A stretch of DNA of 64,000 nt from Candidatus Omnitrophota bacterium (GTDB lineage Bacteria; CAIJMQ01). The first letter of the stretch is position 1. Each line of letters starts with the position of its first letter. A program made the translations under genes and the position numbers. Shown here piece after piece: positions 47,349-55,768 of this stretch. The notes beneath the pieces are model-generated. The model was not told the DNA's origin. It saw nothing but the letters and a program-made list of their open reading frames with translations, and searched no databases. The stretch covers positions 170,436 through 234,435 of the forward strand of contig JAHJCU010000003.1 of the NCBI GenBank assembly GCA_018812925.1, read 5' to 3'.

Positions 47349-47374
47349 TTTTTTAAAAATGATAAACTAATGCC

Positions 47375-49384
47375 GTGAAATACGTAAAAGTTCTTTTTGA
47401 CTTGCCTTTTGATAAGGTTTTGACTTATCACGTGCCTGTTTTACTTGATAATAAAGCGCAAATAGGTATGAGATGTCTTGCGCCTGTAGGCAAAAGAACC
47501 TGTCAGGGTTTTATTCTGGAAATAGTCAAGAAAAAACCTGCGTTTCCAACCAAACCCGTATTTAACATTCCCGACGCTCTTGCAATCTTTTCAAAGGAAA
47601 TGTTTGAACTCACAAAAGAATTAGCTGAATATTATTTCACCCCCTGGATAAAAGTATTAAAAGCCGCGCTACCGCCGGGATTAGGTAAAAAAGGACTAAA
47701 ATCAGAAGCCAAGCCTGAAAATAATCTTGATTTTTCTTATCAAACCCCGTCATATTCTCTAAGCGCACAGCAAAAAGATGCCGTATCTCAAATACAATCA
47801 TCTATAGATAAAAAAGAACATGAAATATTTTTAGTCCACGGCATTACAGGTAGCGGCAAAACAGAAATTTATTTTGAAAGTATTTTTCGGTCTCTTAAAC
47901 AAAAAAGAGGCGCTATTTTTCTCGTTCCAGAAATCTCGCTCACACCCCAAATGATAAAAGGTTTCCAAGAACGTTTTGGTCAAAGATTGGCGCTTTATCA
48001 CAGCGGATTAACCATTAAACAAAGACGCGAAGAATGGATTAGGGTAAAAACAGGTCAAGCGGATATAGTATTAGGAGTGCGCTCAGCCATATTCGCGCCG
48101 GTTGAAAAATTAGGCGTTATTGTAATTGATGAAAGCCATGAGACAACATACACACAACAGGAAAAATTCAAATATAGCGCCCTTCAAGCCGCTTTCATAA
48201 GAGGTAAAATCCAAAAATCCGTTGTAATAATGGGTTCAGCAACACCTTCTATAGAAACTTATTATCACGCAAAAAAAGGAAAATATAATCTCATACAACT
48301 CACTTCCCGAGTGGACAACAAGCAACTTCCGGAAATAATTGTTGTGGACATGAATAAAGAGAGGATAGAAGGCAATAGAAACATTATGTCCAGACGCTTA
48401 CAAGCAGCAATTAAACAGACTATAGAGCAGGCAGAACAAGTTATACTGTTTCTTAATAGACGCGGTTTTTCTTCGGTAGTAATGTGTAAAATATGCGGTC
48501 ATATAGAAAAATGTAAAAACTGCAAAGTATCTTTGGTCTACCATACATCCTCTAATATGCTCATATGCCACCACTGTAATTACTCAACACAAGTCCCTCC
48601 AATATGTCCAAGATGCCAAAGGTCATATTTACATCCGATCGGGATAGGGACTCAAAAAGTAGAAAAAGAAATAAAGAAATTATCTCCCCATTTTGTTGTT
48701 CAGAGAATGGACAGCGATATAATTGCCCAAAAAAATAAAACTCATACGGAAATCTTTGAAAAATTTCTTGAAGGCAAAACAGATATACTTGTCGGCACTC
48801 AAATGCTCGCAAAAGGATTGCATTTTCCAGATGTTACATTAGTGGGAATAATATCGGCAGATACACAATTAAATCTGCCAAATTTCAGAGCCGGCGAATT
48901 TACATTCCAGTTATTGACACAAGTTGCAGGTAGAGCCGGTAGGGGAGAAAAAATCGGAAAAGTAATTGTCCAGACACATTATCCCGACCATTACAGCATC
49001 AATAACGCAACAAATTACGATTTTGAAAAATTTTACGAAAACGAACTGGGTTTCAGAAAAGAATTAAATTATCCGCCATTTAGTCAACTTGTATCCCTAA
49101 CCATTAAGGGCTCCAGCGAAATCAAAGTAAGAAAAGACACAATTATTCTTGCAAATATGCTCAAATCTTATATATCGCAAATTAAAAAAGGATTTGAGTT
49201 GATAGGTCCGGGGCCTTGTCCAATAGAAAAAATAAGAAACAAATACAGATGGAGAATAATAATCAAAAGCCAAAACAGCAAAAAGCTGGAAAAACTTATG
49301 CAAAACCTTCGTGAGTCCTGGGCAAAAATTCCCCATCTCCAAGAAACCCTATCAATAGATTTAGACCCTGTGGATATGATGTGA
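47375..49384 (+). CDS. priA: Primosomal protein N' (PriA helicase)
   Basis: 669 residues. Domains in order: an N-terminal DNA-binding region (1-110), then a helicase core with HGITGSGKTEIYFE (Walker A) and VIVIDESHETTYTQQE (DExH). The zinc-binding insertion has CKICGHIEKCKNCK and CHHCNY ... CPRCQ, and motifs GTQMLAKGLHFPDVT and QVAGRAGRG follow. It reloads the replisome at stalled forks. The start is GTG 47375. An ATG five bases earlier is out of frame and stops at once. The TGA stop begins a 19-bp perfect inverted repeat. Confidence 0.97.
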   Translation: MKYVKVLFDLPFDKVLTYHVPVLLDNKAQIGMRCLAPVGKRTCQGFILEIVKKKPAFPTKPVFNIPDALAIFSKEMFELTKELAEYYFTPWIKVLKAALPPGLGKKGLKSEAKPENNLDFSYQTPSYSLSAQQKDAVSQIQSSIDKKEHEIFLVHGITGSGKTEIYFESIFRSLKQKRGAIFLVPEISLTPQMIKGFQERFGQRLALYHSGLTIKQRREEWIRVKTGQADIVLGVRSAIFAPVEKLGVIVIDESHETTYTQQEKFKYSALQAAFIRGKIQKSVVIMGSATPSIETYYHAKKGKYNLIQLTSRVDNKQLPEIIVVDMNKERIEGNRNIMSRRLQAAIKQTIEQAEQVILFLNRRGFSSVVMCKICGHIEKCKNCKVSLVYHTSSNMLICHHCNYSTQVPPICPRCQRSYLHPIGIGTQKVEKEIKKLSPHFVVQRMDSDIIAQKNKTHTEIFEKFLEGKTDILVGTQMLAKGLHFPDVTLVGIISADTQLNLPNFRAGEFTFQLLTQVAGRAGRGEKIGKVIVQTHYPDHYSINNATNYDFEKFYENELGFRKELNYPPFSQLVSLTIKGSSEIKVRKDTIILANMLKSYISQIKKGFELIGPGPCPIEKIRNKYRWRIIIKSQNSKKLEKLMQNLRESWAKIPHLQETLSIDLDPVDMM

Positions 49385-49428
49385 TTTACAAAGTCCGCCA
49401 CTGCTTCAATGGCGGACTTTGTAAATCA
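49382..49428. repeat. 19-bp perfect inverted repeat starting in the priA stop codon
   Basis: The bases 49382-49400 are exactly complementary to 49410-49428, with a 9-base loop. The first three bases of the stem are the priA TGA. The stem has a GC-rich core (GTCCGCCA) but no T-run follows. It could end or protect the priA transcript, or it could be a short mobile-type palindrome. Confidence 0.85.
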
Positions 49429-49466
49429 GTCCTCCCTGCGTGTTTTCAAAGAAAACTAGGGGGACT
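49428..49466. repeat. Second interrupted inverted repeat after priA
   Basis: AGTCC and GTTTTC on the left pair with GAAAAC and GGACT on the right around a 3-base AAA loop, with a few mismatches between. It shares its first base with the end of the preceding perfect repeat, so two stem-loops stand in tandem. Confidence 0.6.
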
Positions 49467-49471
49467 AACCC

Positions 49472-49608
49472 GTAATTAGTAACTCGTAAAACGTAATTCG
49501 TAATTTTTTCAGTTGTTTTTTATTATTTAATTACCGTTTACTAATTACTGATTACGATTTACGGTTCTGTAATTACTCTTTACCATTTACAGATTACCGT
49601 TTACCAAT
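49472..49608. repeat. Period-7 palindromic array D (GTAANNN / NNNTTAC), longest copy
   Basis: Five GTAA cores at 49472, 49479, 49486, 49493 and 49500 form the left arm. The right arm begins with TTAC at 49541 and has ten TTAC cores, all in one 7-base register even across a 14-base step where one core is missing. Unit sequence matches array A. It lies between priA and rarA. Confidence 0.88.
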
Positions 49609-49670
49609 CTTCAGCATTTGCGATGAATTAGAATACCCTATCTTCCAATAGAAGTAGTATAATTTAAAAA

Positions 49671-51026
49671 ATGACAGAATCATTGTTTGATATCAATCCG
49701 AGTAAGAAATTAAATAATCTACCACTTGCTTTAAAAATTCGTCCAACTTCTTTGGATGAATTTGCAGGTCAAGAGCACATTTTAGGCAAAGGTAAATTAT
49801 TAAGAAGAGCCATAGAAGCGGATAAAGTTACCTCGCTCATTCTATTCGGGCCTCCCGGTACAGGAAAAACAGCACTTGCACATATAATTGCTGTTCAAGC
49901 TAAGTCCCATTTTGTAAAAATAAATGCTGTTACCTCGGGTGTAGATGAATTGCGCAGAGTCATTGAGGAAGCCAAACATAGACAGAACCTGAAGGGTAAA
50001 TCTACCATTCTTTTCATTGATGAAGTTCACCGTTTCAACAAAATGCAACAGGATGCTCTTCTTCCGGCAGTAGAAGATAACACTATTACGCTTATCGGAG
50101 CCACTACACACAACCCTTATTTTTTCATAAATGCTCCTTTGGTTTCCCGCTCAACAGTTGCTGAATTTTATCCGCTTAAAAATACAGATTTACAAAAAAT
50201 AGTAACAAGAGCATTGAAGGATAAAGAAAAAGGACTTGGAAATTATAATATTAAAATGGAAGAAGAAGCTATTAATCATCTTATTAAATCAAGTGACGGA
50301 GACGCAAGACGGCTATTAAATGCTTTGGAAATAGGTGTTTTAACTACTTCTCCAAATAAAGAAGGAATTATAGATTTTAATCTTATAATAGCCGAGGAAT
50401 CTATTCAGAAAAAAGCTATTGTTTACGATAAGGATGAAACGGGACATTACGATACTATTTCCGCTTTCATAAAATCTATGCGTGGTTCTGACCCTGATGC
50501 AGCGCTTTATTGGTTAGCAAAGATGATAGAAGCCGGTGAAGACCCTAGATTTATTGCAAGACGCATAGTTATATGCGCATCTGAAGATGTAGGCAATGCC
50601 GACCCGCAGGCGTTAGTTATTGCTAATGCCTGTTTTCAAGTATGTGAACTTATCGGAATGCCTGAAGGTAGAATTCCTTTGGCGCAAGCAACAATATATG
50701 TAGCATGTGCGCCCAAAAGCAATGCCGGGTATGAAGCAATTGAAAGCGCGATTAAAGATGTTAAAGAAAAAAGAACAGAAAAAGTTCCGTCGCATCTTCA
50801 GGTAGGTTCATATAAGGGTGCTGAAAAATTAGGTAGGGGAGTTGGATATAAATATGCCCATTCATTTCCCGGCCATTTTGTTGCGCAGGATTACGGAGCT
50901 AACGGAAAACATTACTATACACCCTCATTGCAGGGTTACGAAAAAATAATAAAACAACGATTAGATGAGTGGCGAAAAAGAAAAGAAGAAACTCCTAAGG
51001 AAAAAGATAAAGGGACTTCTGTCTAA
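49671..51026 (+). CDS. rarA: Replication-associated recombination protein A (RarA/MgsA AAA+ ATPase)
   Basis: 451 residues. RPTSLDEFAGQEHILGKG near the N terminus, ILFGPPGTGKTALAH (Walker A), LFIDEVHRFNKMQQD (Walker B), ATTHNPYFFINAPLVSRS (sensor 1 and Arg finger) and the C-terminal tetramerisation region GSDPDAALYWLAKMIEAGED are all standard. It acts at stalled replication forks, fitting the position next to priA. Its 3' end overlaps the next gene by 62 bases. Confidence 0.96.
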   Translation: MTESLFDINPSKKLNNLPLALKIRPTSLDEFAGQEHILGKGKLLRRAIEADKVTSLILFGPPGTGKTALAHIIAVQAKSHFVKINAVTSGVDELRRVIEEAKHRQNLKGKSTILFIDEVHRFNKMQQDALLPAVEDNTITLIGATTHNPYFFINAPLVSRSTVAEFYPLKNTDLQKIVTRALKDKEKGLGNYNIKMEEEAINHLIKSSDGDARRLLNALEIGVLTTSPNKEGIIDFNLIIAEESIQKKAIVYDKDETGHYDTISAFIKSMRGSDPDAALYWLAKMIEAGEDPRFIARRIVICASEDVGNADPQALVIANACFQVCELIGMPEGRIPLAQATIYVACAPKSNAGYEAIESAIKDVKEKRTEKVPSHLQVGSYKGAEKLGRGVGYKYAHSFPGHFVAQDYGANGKHYYTPSLQGYEKIIKQRLDEWRKRKEETPKEKDKGTSV

Positions 51027-51552
51027 ATATGATTCTTCCTTAGTGGAAACAAAAAGCAACCTTATACAGTCATATCTTTTTTCTCTTACCGAATATAAAA
51101 ATTCCTGTGCTGTAATGTTTTATGTATCAAGGGGAAATGAGGTTTACACGCATGAGATTATTAAGGTAGCACTTGGCGAAAAAAAAGAAGTATCGGTACC
51201 TTTTATTTTAAAATCCCAGAATATAACGATTCCCTGCAAAATTAATGATTTTTCGAATTTAGAACCCGGTCCGTTTGGCATACTGCAACCTTCAAAAGAA
51301 AAAATTCGCAATATTCCTATAGAGTCAATCGACTTAGTAATTGTCCCCGGAATTGCCTTTGATAGAAAAGGCAATAGGGTAGGCAAGGGTAAAGGCTTTT
51401 ATGACAGATTTTTAAAATCAATAAACGCAACAATTCCCAAAATAGCGCTTGCTTTTTCAATGCAAATTGTCGAACAAATTTCAACTACAGAAAACGATGT
51501 TGCAGTAGATAAAATTATTACAGAGGATGGGATAATAAACTGCATGTTATAG
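50965..51552 (+). CDS. 5-formyltetrahydrofolate cyclo-ligase
   Basis: 195 residues. KKLLRKKIKGLLSKY at the start, FYVSRGNEVYTHEII, GPFGILQPS, VIVPGIAFDRKGNRVGKGKG and FYDRFL are the family signatures, including the ATP loop GKGKGFYD. It converts 5-formyl-THF to 5,10-methenyl-THF. The frame begins 62 bases inside rarA. No ribosome site is evident, so coupling to rarA translation is probable. Confidence 0.93.
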   Translation: MSGEKEKKKLLRKKIKGLLSKYDSSLVETKSNLIQSYLFSLTEYKNSCAVMFYVSRGNEVYTHEIIKVALGEKKEVSVPFILKSQNITIPCKINDFSNLEPGPFGILQPSKEKIRNIPIESIDLVIVPGIAFDRKGNRVGKGKGFYDRFLKSINATIPKIALAFSMQIVEQISTTENDVAVDKIITEDGIINCML

Positions 51553-51595
51553 ATAACAGGTTATCAGTATTCGGTTAACGCATAAAAAATAAAAA

Positions 51596-51944
51596 CCCTT
51601 AAAGCAGATCATAAGCCGAGTTCTGTATTCGGTGACAATTTCTCTAAGCAGCCTACCCGAGAGTCTTAAGGAAACGGGCAATTTCCATTGCTCTCCTATT
51701 TGGCCTTGCTCCTGGTGGGGTTTACCTCATACTCTGAATATTTATCAGAGAGGGGTGTGCTCTTACCACGCCGTTTCACCCTTTCTCCCATATAACATAG
51801 GAGCGGTTTAATTTCTGTGGCACTTTCCTCCCATTGCTAGGTCTCTCCCGAAATTTCATCGGGAGGACACCCTGCCCTTTGGAGCCCGGACTTTCCTCCC
51901 TGTACTATATAAGTACACAGTAGTCACCTGATCTGCTTTAAGGG
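51596..51944 (-). ncRNA. rnpB: RNase P RNA (class A)
   Basis: On the minus strand the RNA opens with GAGGAAAGTCCGGGCTCC (P4 5' half), contains GTAAACCCCACC and GGAGCAAGGCC, and closes with ACAGAACTCGGCTTATGATC (P4 3' region). P1 is a 15-bp helix: GATCTGCTTTAAGGG at the 3' end pairs with its exact complement at the 5' end (plus-strand 51930-51944). A T-rich tract follows P1, so P1 may also serve as the terminator stem. Boundaries are good to a few bases. Confidence 0.96.
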
Positions 51945-51961
51945 ATTCAACTTATTAGAGG

Positions 51962-51991
51962 ATTATAACCTAACCGGAGATTCAACTTCAA
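51962..51991 (-). promoter_or_regulatory. Sigma-70 promoter of rnpB
   Basis: On the minus strand TTGAAG (plus 51986-51991) and a perfect TATAAT (plus 51962-51967) are separated by 18 bases. Transcription would begin near 51955, about ten bases before the P1 helix. Confidence 0.7.
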
Positions 51992-52045
51992 AAACAGTAC
52001 AATATTTAAAAAATTAAAGGAAGAGAGTTTTATCTCTAACGGGGG

Positions 52046-52456
52046 TTACTTTATAGATGCAGTAGCTAATTTGTCAGCAGTTTTATTTAATTCTCTGCGG
52101 ATATGTTCTATATGGAAAGTTTTATAACCGGTAATTAAATGTTGCGCAATATGAAAAAGAACTCTCAAGGTGTCGTTTTTTACTTTGTATTCACCTTTAA
52201 TTTGCTTGCATAAAAGCTCGCTGTCTGTATAAACTGTTATTTCCTCTCTGCAACCTAAAAACAGTCCCTCCTGAAGCGCAAAAAGAAGCGCCGTATATTC
52301 AGCTATGTTATTTGTAGCCATACCTATGCTTTTTGAAATCTCTTTTATCTTTTCACCTTCTTCATTATAAATTGCTATACCTATTCCTGCTTTGCCGGGA
52401 TTGCCGCTACAAGCTCCATCTGTATAAACAGTTAATGAACGGTTATTGTTTTTCAT
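52046..52456 (-). CDS. Ribonuclease HI-like protein
   Basis: 136 residues with the four catalytic acids in order: Asp in VYTDGACSGNPG, Glu in NIAEYTALLFAL, Asp in VYTDSELL and Asp in LNKTADKLA. It lacks the basic-protrusion segment of E. coli RnhA and resembles the compact RNase HI homologs of Gram-positives and archaea. The family removes RNA from RNA/DNA hybrids. The ATG follows a short gap after the zinc-ribbon gene. A TCTCTAACGGG motif (52033-52043) lies just beyond the stop. Confidence 0.92.
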   Translation of the reverse strand: MKNNNRSLTVYTDGACSGNPGKAGIGIAIYNEEGEKIKEISKSIGMATNNIAEYTALLFALQEGLFLGCREEITVYTDSELLCKQIKGEYKVKNDTLRVLFHIAQHLITGYKTFHIEHIRRELNKTADKLATASIK

Positions 52457-52475
52457 CTTGGAATGTATGATTTAC

Positions 52476-53204
52476 TTATTTAATAGCTTCTTCCCAGTAT
52501 AGAATTCTGCCGCATCGTTCGCAGGTGATTGTTTTTGAACACAGTTGTATTTCGTTGCGCGTTTGGCGAGGGATTTCAAGATTGCAACCTCCGCAGATAT
52601 TCCCCAAAAGAGACACTAATGCAAGGCCGTCATTCGCTTCCGAAATTCTCTGGTATTTGACTAATAAAGACTGGTCTATTTTTGATGTTGTTTCTTCTTT
52701 CTCTTTTCTTTTTTGAGCAAATTTTTCATTTAGAACTTTTTCTCTTTCTTGTTCTTCTTTCTCTTTCTTGTTGAATTCTTCCTGTAATTCTTCAAGCTTT
52801 TGTTTTTTTTCTTTGATATTTTTTTCTTTGGAATCACTCTTTTCCATTAACTCTAAAATATCATCTTCTATGTGGGAATTTTTTCTTTTTGTTTCATCGA
52901 TTTCATGCAGGAGAGAAGAGTATTCCTTGTTTGTTTTTACAATGTAGAGTTGTGAATTGTATTTTTTTAAAGTTTCCAGATTGCTATTTATTTCAATCTC
53001 TTTTTCTTTTGTTCCCAGAGTAAGCGTCTCTATCTCTTTTTTGTCTTCTGAAATTTCTTTTTTATAATTTTCCAATTCGTCTTTCCATCTTGCGATATTG
53101 GAGGGGATACTATCAAGTTGATTTTGGGTATCTTGTAACTCTAAATCGATTTGTTGTATTTGCCGCAGTATTTTAAGATTTGCGATAAGTTCGTCTTTTC
53201 CCAT
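52476..53204 (-). CDS. Coiled-coil protein with C4-type zinc ribbon (DUF164/zf-RING_7)
   Basis: 242 residues. About 180 residues of charged coiled coil (KEIETLTLGTKEKEIEIN, KKQKLEELQEEFNKKEKEEQ) are followed by CGGCNLEIPRQ and CERCGRILYWEE, the four-cysteine ribbon of the family. These proteins are often encoded next to RNase H-like or DNA-repair genes and are of uncertain function, perhaps nucleic-acid binding. ATG 53204 is used because the longer frame begins with TTG. Confidence 0.9.
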   Translation of the reverse strand: MGKDELIANLKILRQIQQIDLELQDTQNQLDSIPSNIARWKDELENYKKEISEDKKEIETLTLGTKEKEIEINSNLETLKKYNSQLYIVKTNKEYSSLLHEIDETKRKNSHIEDDILELMEKSDSKEKNIKEKKQKLEELQEEFNKKEKEEQEREKVLNEKFAQKRKEKEETTSKIDQSLLVKYQRISEANDGLALVSLLGNICGGCNLEIPRQTRNEIQLCSKTITCERCGRILYWEEAIK

Positions 53205-53313
53205 AATAGGCAAACAATATACATTATATTAATTAAATTAAAAGAACTTTTTTACCAAAGACGGGTATTTTATTTCTTTTTCTTTTTCATGTCAAATTTC
53301 TTTACCCCGCTCG

Positions 53314-53342
53314 CCCCGTTAGAGAAAAATTCTCTAACGGGG
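53314..53342. repeat. Perfect 13-bp hairpin with CTCTAACGGGG motif
   Basis: CCCCGTTAGAGAA and its exact complement flank an AAA loop. The same CTCTAACGG core recurs at 52033-52043, 53454-53463 and, as a wider inverted pair, at 59983-60018, so this is a dispersed short element. It lies in the roughly 300-base gap between the zinc-ribbon gene and kdsA. It has no T-run and is not a standard terminator. Confidence 0.75.
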
Positions 53343-53474
53343 TAAAAGATAGTCCCGATGTGATGTCGAGACGTGAATCATATTTAACCTTTGTATCTTA
53401 TTCCTTATTTTTTTTCTTAAGTATTAAGATAACCCATAGCATCTTTTTTTTGATCTCTAACGGAGCGCGTGAGT

Positions 53475-53503
53475 TTGACTTATTATATGCGTTTTGGAAT
53501 AAT
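53475..53503 (+). promoter_or_regulatory. Sigma-70 promoter of kdsA
   Basis: TTGACT (53475-53480) and AATAAT (53498-53503) are 17 bases apart. Transcription would start near 53510, which supports ATG 53521 rather than GTG 53512 as the kdsA start. Confidence 0.6.
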
Positions 53504-53520
53504 CACGGGACGTGAATCTA

Positions 53521-54342
53521 ATGAAAACCAAAGAAATATCTGTTGGCAATTTACGCCTAGGCGGAAGCAATCCTTTATTTCTTATTGCAGGTCCATGCGT
53601 TATTGAAAACGAAAAACTTGCGATATCTGTCGCGGAAGAAATTAAAAAAATATGCGATAAGTTAGATATCTCGTTTATCTTCAAATCTTCTTATGATAAA
53701 GCCAATCGTTCTGCAATAAAATCTTTTAGAGGACCGGGCTTAAAAAATGGATTGGCTATTCTTAAAAAAATTAAAGAAATAATAAATGTTCCCATTCTTT
53801 GTGATATTCACTCAGAGAAAGAAATAAAGGAAGCCGCGGAAATAGTTGATATTATTCAGATTCCGGCTTTTTTATGCAGACAAACGGATTTAATTTTAGA
53901 GGCGGCGAAAACAGGTAAACCTATTAACGTAAAAAAAGGTCAGTTTTTGGCTCCATGGGATATGAAAAATATTATTGAAAAAATTGAAAGTGTCGGTAAC
54001 AAGAATATTCTCTTGACGGAACGCGGGACATCCTTTGGTTATAACAATCTCATAGTAGACATGAAAAGTTTGCCAATTATGAGAAAATTCGGTTATCCTG
54101 TGATTTTTGACGCAACTCATTGTGTTCAGCTTCCCAGTGGTTTGGGTGCATCTTCGGGGGGATTAAGAGAATTTATCCCGTATCTTGCAAGAGCATCTGT
54201 TGCCTGTGGTTGTGATGGTGTTTTTTTAGAAGTCCACCCCGAGCCGGATAAAGCATTGTGTGACGGACCAAATTCTTTTCCATTAAAAGAGCTTTCAGTG
54301 TTACTCGAAGAGTTGAAAAATATAGACGCTATTATTAAATAA
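53521..54342 (+). CDS. kdsA: 3-deoxy-8-phosphooctulonate synthase (KDO-8-P synthase)
   Basis: 273 residues. LIAGPCVIENE, FKSSYDKANRSA, GPGLKNGLAILKKIK, ILCDIHSEKEI, QIPAFLCRQTDL, NVKKGQFLAPWDM, LTERGTSFGYN and FDATHCVQLPSG identify KdsA. The Cys in AGPC is the metal ligand of the metal-dependent class found in Aquifex, in contrast to the Asn of the E. coli enzyme. It condenses PEP with arabinose-5-phosphate. The isomerase gene kdsD follows 11 bases later. Confidence 0.97.
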   Translation: MKTKEISVGNLRLGGSNPLFLIAGPCVIENEKLAISVAEEIKKICDKLDISFIFKSSYDKANRSAIKSFRGPGLKNGLAILKKIKEIINVPILCDIHSEKEIKEAAEIVDIIQIPAFLCRQTDLILEAAKTGKPINVKKGQFLAPWDMKNIIEKIESVGNKNILLTERGTSFGYNNLIVDMKSLPIMRKFGYPVIFDATHCVQLPSGLGASSGGLREFIPYLARASVACGCDGVFLEVHPEPDKALCDGPNSFPLKELSVLLEELKNIDAIIK

Positions 54343-54353
54343 AGGCAAAAATT

Positions 54354-55322
54354 ATGATTATAAACAGCGCAAAAAAAGTTCTTGAAATCGAAGCAAGAGC
54401 GATAAAAAACTTATTAAAAAGTATAGATAATAATTTTGTCAAAACGGTGAATTTGATCCTTTCCTGCAGAGGCAGGGTTATTATAACCGGTGTAGGTAAA
54501 TCCGGACTAATCGGCAAAAAAATATCTGCGACCCTTTCTTCCACAGGCACCCCTTCTTTTTTTCTGGATTCACTAGAGGCTTTTCACGGAGATTTGGGAA
54601 TGGTCTTAGAAAATGACGTTATTTTGGCTATTTCCAATTCAGGAGAAAGCGAGGAAATAAATAAACTGTTGTCTTTTTTTAAAAAGAATGGAAACCAAAT
54701 TATTGCGTTTACAGGCAATAAAAAATCAACATTGGCAAAAAAAAGCGATTTGGTTATAAATATACATGTCAAAAAGGAGGCTTGTTCATTAGGCCTTGCT
54801 CCAACTGCTTCTACTACTGCGACATTGGCTATGGGAGATGCTTTAGCTGTAGCGCTTCTTGATAAAAGAGGTTTTAAGAAAAAAGACTTTATTCGGCTTC
54901 ATCCCGGCGGTACACTTGGCAAGCGGCTAATGTTGAAAATTCAAGATATCATGATAACGGGTAAAAACATTCCCATTGTCAACGAAAAAGTTATTCTTAT
55001 TGAAGCCATAAAAGAGATTACGCAAAAGAAGCAGGGTTTTACTTGTGTTGTAGATAAAAAAGGAAAACTTGTAGGAATTATCACTGATGGAGATTTAAGA
55101 AGAGGCATCCAAAAGAATGTGGATTTTACGCGTCAACAAGCCCAAAAAATGATAACCCTCAATCCTCAAACCATTGGAAAAAATGAACTCGTAGCTAAAG
55201 CTATTGAAATAATGGAAAAAAAAGGCATTACTTCTCTCATTATCGTAGATAGACAAAAGAAACCCATTGGAATTGTGCATCTACACGACTTATTGGGCAG
55301 AAGTAAATTTAAGGTCAAATAG
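54354..55322 (+). CDS. kdsD: Arabinose-5-phosphate isomerase (KdsD/KpsF)
   Basis: 322 residues. The SIS domain has GVGKSGLIGKKISATLSSTG, FHGDLGMV and LAISNSGESEEI, then LGLAPTASTTATLAMGDAL. Two CBS domains follow (from about 205: IQDIMITGKNIPIV, and LNPQTIGKNELVAKAIEIM). It makes arabinose-5-phosphate from ribulose-5-phosphate, the substrate of KdsA, with which it forms an operon. No KdsC phosphatase is encoded in the window. Confidence 0.96.
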   Translation: MIINSAKKVLEIEARAIKNLLKSIDNNFVKTVNLILSCRGRVIITGVGKSGLIGKKISATLSSTGTPSFFLDSLEAFHGDLGMVLENDVILAISNSGESEEINKLLSFFKKNGNQIIAFTGNKKSTLAKKSDLVINIHVKKEACSLGLAPTASTTATLAMGDALAVALLDKRGFKKKDFIRLHPGGTLGKRLMLKIQDIMITGKNIPIVNEKVILIEAIKEITQKKQGFTCVVDKKGKLVGIITDGDLRRGIQKNVDFTRQQAQKMITLNPQTIGKNELVAKAIEIMEKKGITSLIIVDRQKKPIGIVHLHDLLGRSKFKVK

Positions 55323-55437
55323 GAAGTATCTCTCGAACAATATCTGTTAACCTCTATCTCATATTTCGCAATCCCGTAAGAAATGTTAGTCCCAGCAGTC
55401 CTTTACTTCCGAAATCCGAAATCTGCAATTGATAGGG

Positions 55438-55511
55438 TGGGCGATAGAGGATTTGAACCTCTGACCTCTGCGATGTGAACGCAGCGCTCTAACCAGCTGA
55501 GCTAATCGCCC
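55438..55511 (-). tRNA. tRNA-Val (anticodon CAC)
   Basis: On the minus strand the sequence folds into a full cloverleaf. The acceptor GGGCGAT pairs with ATCGCCC, the D arm is AGCTCAGCTGGTTAGAGC, and the anticodon stem CTGCG/CGCAG holds loop TTCACAT with anticodon CAC. The T arm has GGTTCAAATCC. The 3' CCA is not encoded. Confidence 0.95.
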
Positions 55512-55518
55512 AAAATTA

Positions 55519-55601
55519 GACTAAAGACCACAGACTGAAGACCATAAGACCTGTTTAGGATTTTTGTCTTCGGTCATTGGTCTTTTGTCTTTGGTCTGAA
55601 G
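55519..55601. repeat. Period-7 palindromic array E (GACNNNA / GTC) between two tRNA genes
   Basis: GAC cores at 55519, 55526, 55533 and 55540, and one at an 8-base step, form the left arm. Five GTC cores at exact 7-base spacing form the right arm (55566-55594). The whole gap between the two tRNA genes is occupied. Unit sequence matches array G. Confidence 0.87.
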
Positions 55602-55602
55602 T

Positions 55603-55679
<77 letters not shown>

Positions 55680-55768
55680 GTTAAAAATTTAAACTGAAAG
55701 CCGATATTATACAGAAAAATCACAAAATTGCCATCAACTTTTTCTATTTTTTCCGTGTGTTTTTGGTC

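Noticed and set aside
47375..49384. DESH instead of DEEH in PriA as a defect
   Set aside because: The DExH pattern keeps the essential Asp, Glu and His, so the change is within normal variation.
49472..49608. Short regularly spaced repeats taken as a CRISPR array
   Set aside because: The units are 7 bases with no 25-40 base repeats or unique spacers, the two arms are complementary, and no cas genes are nearby.
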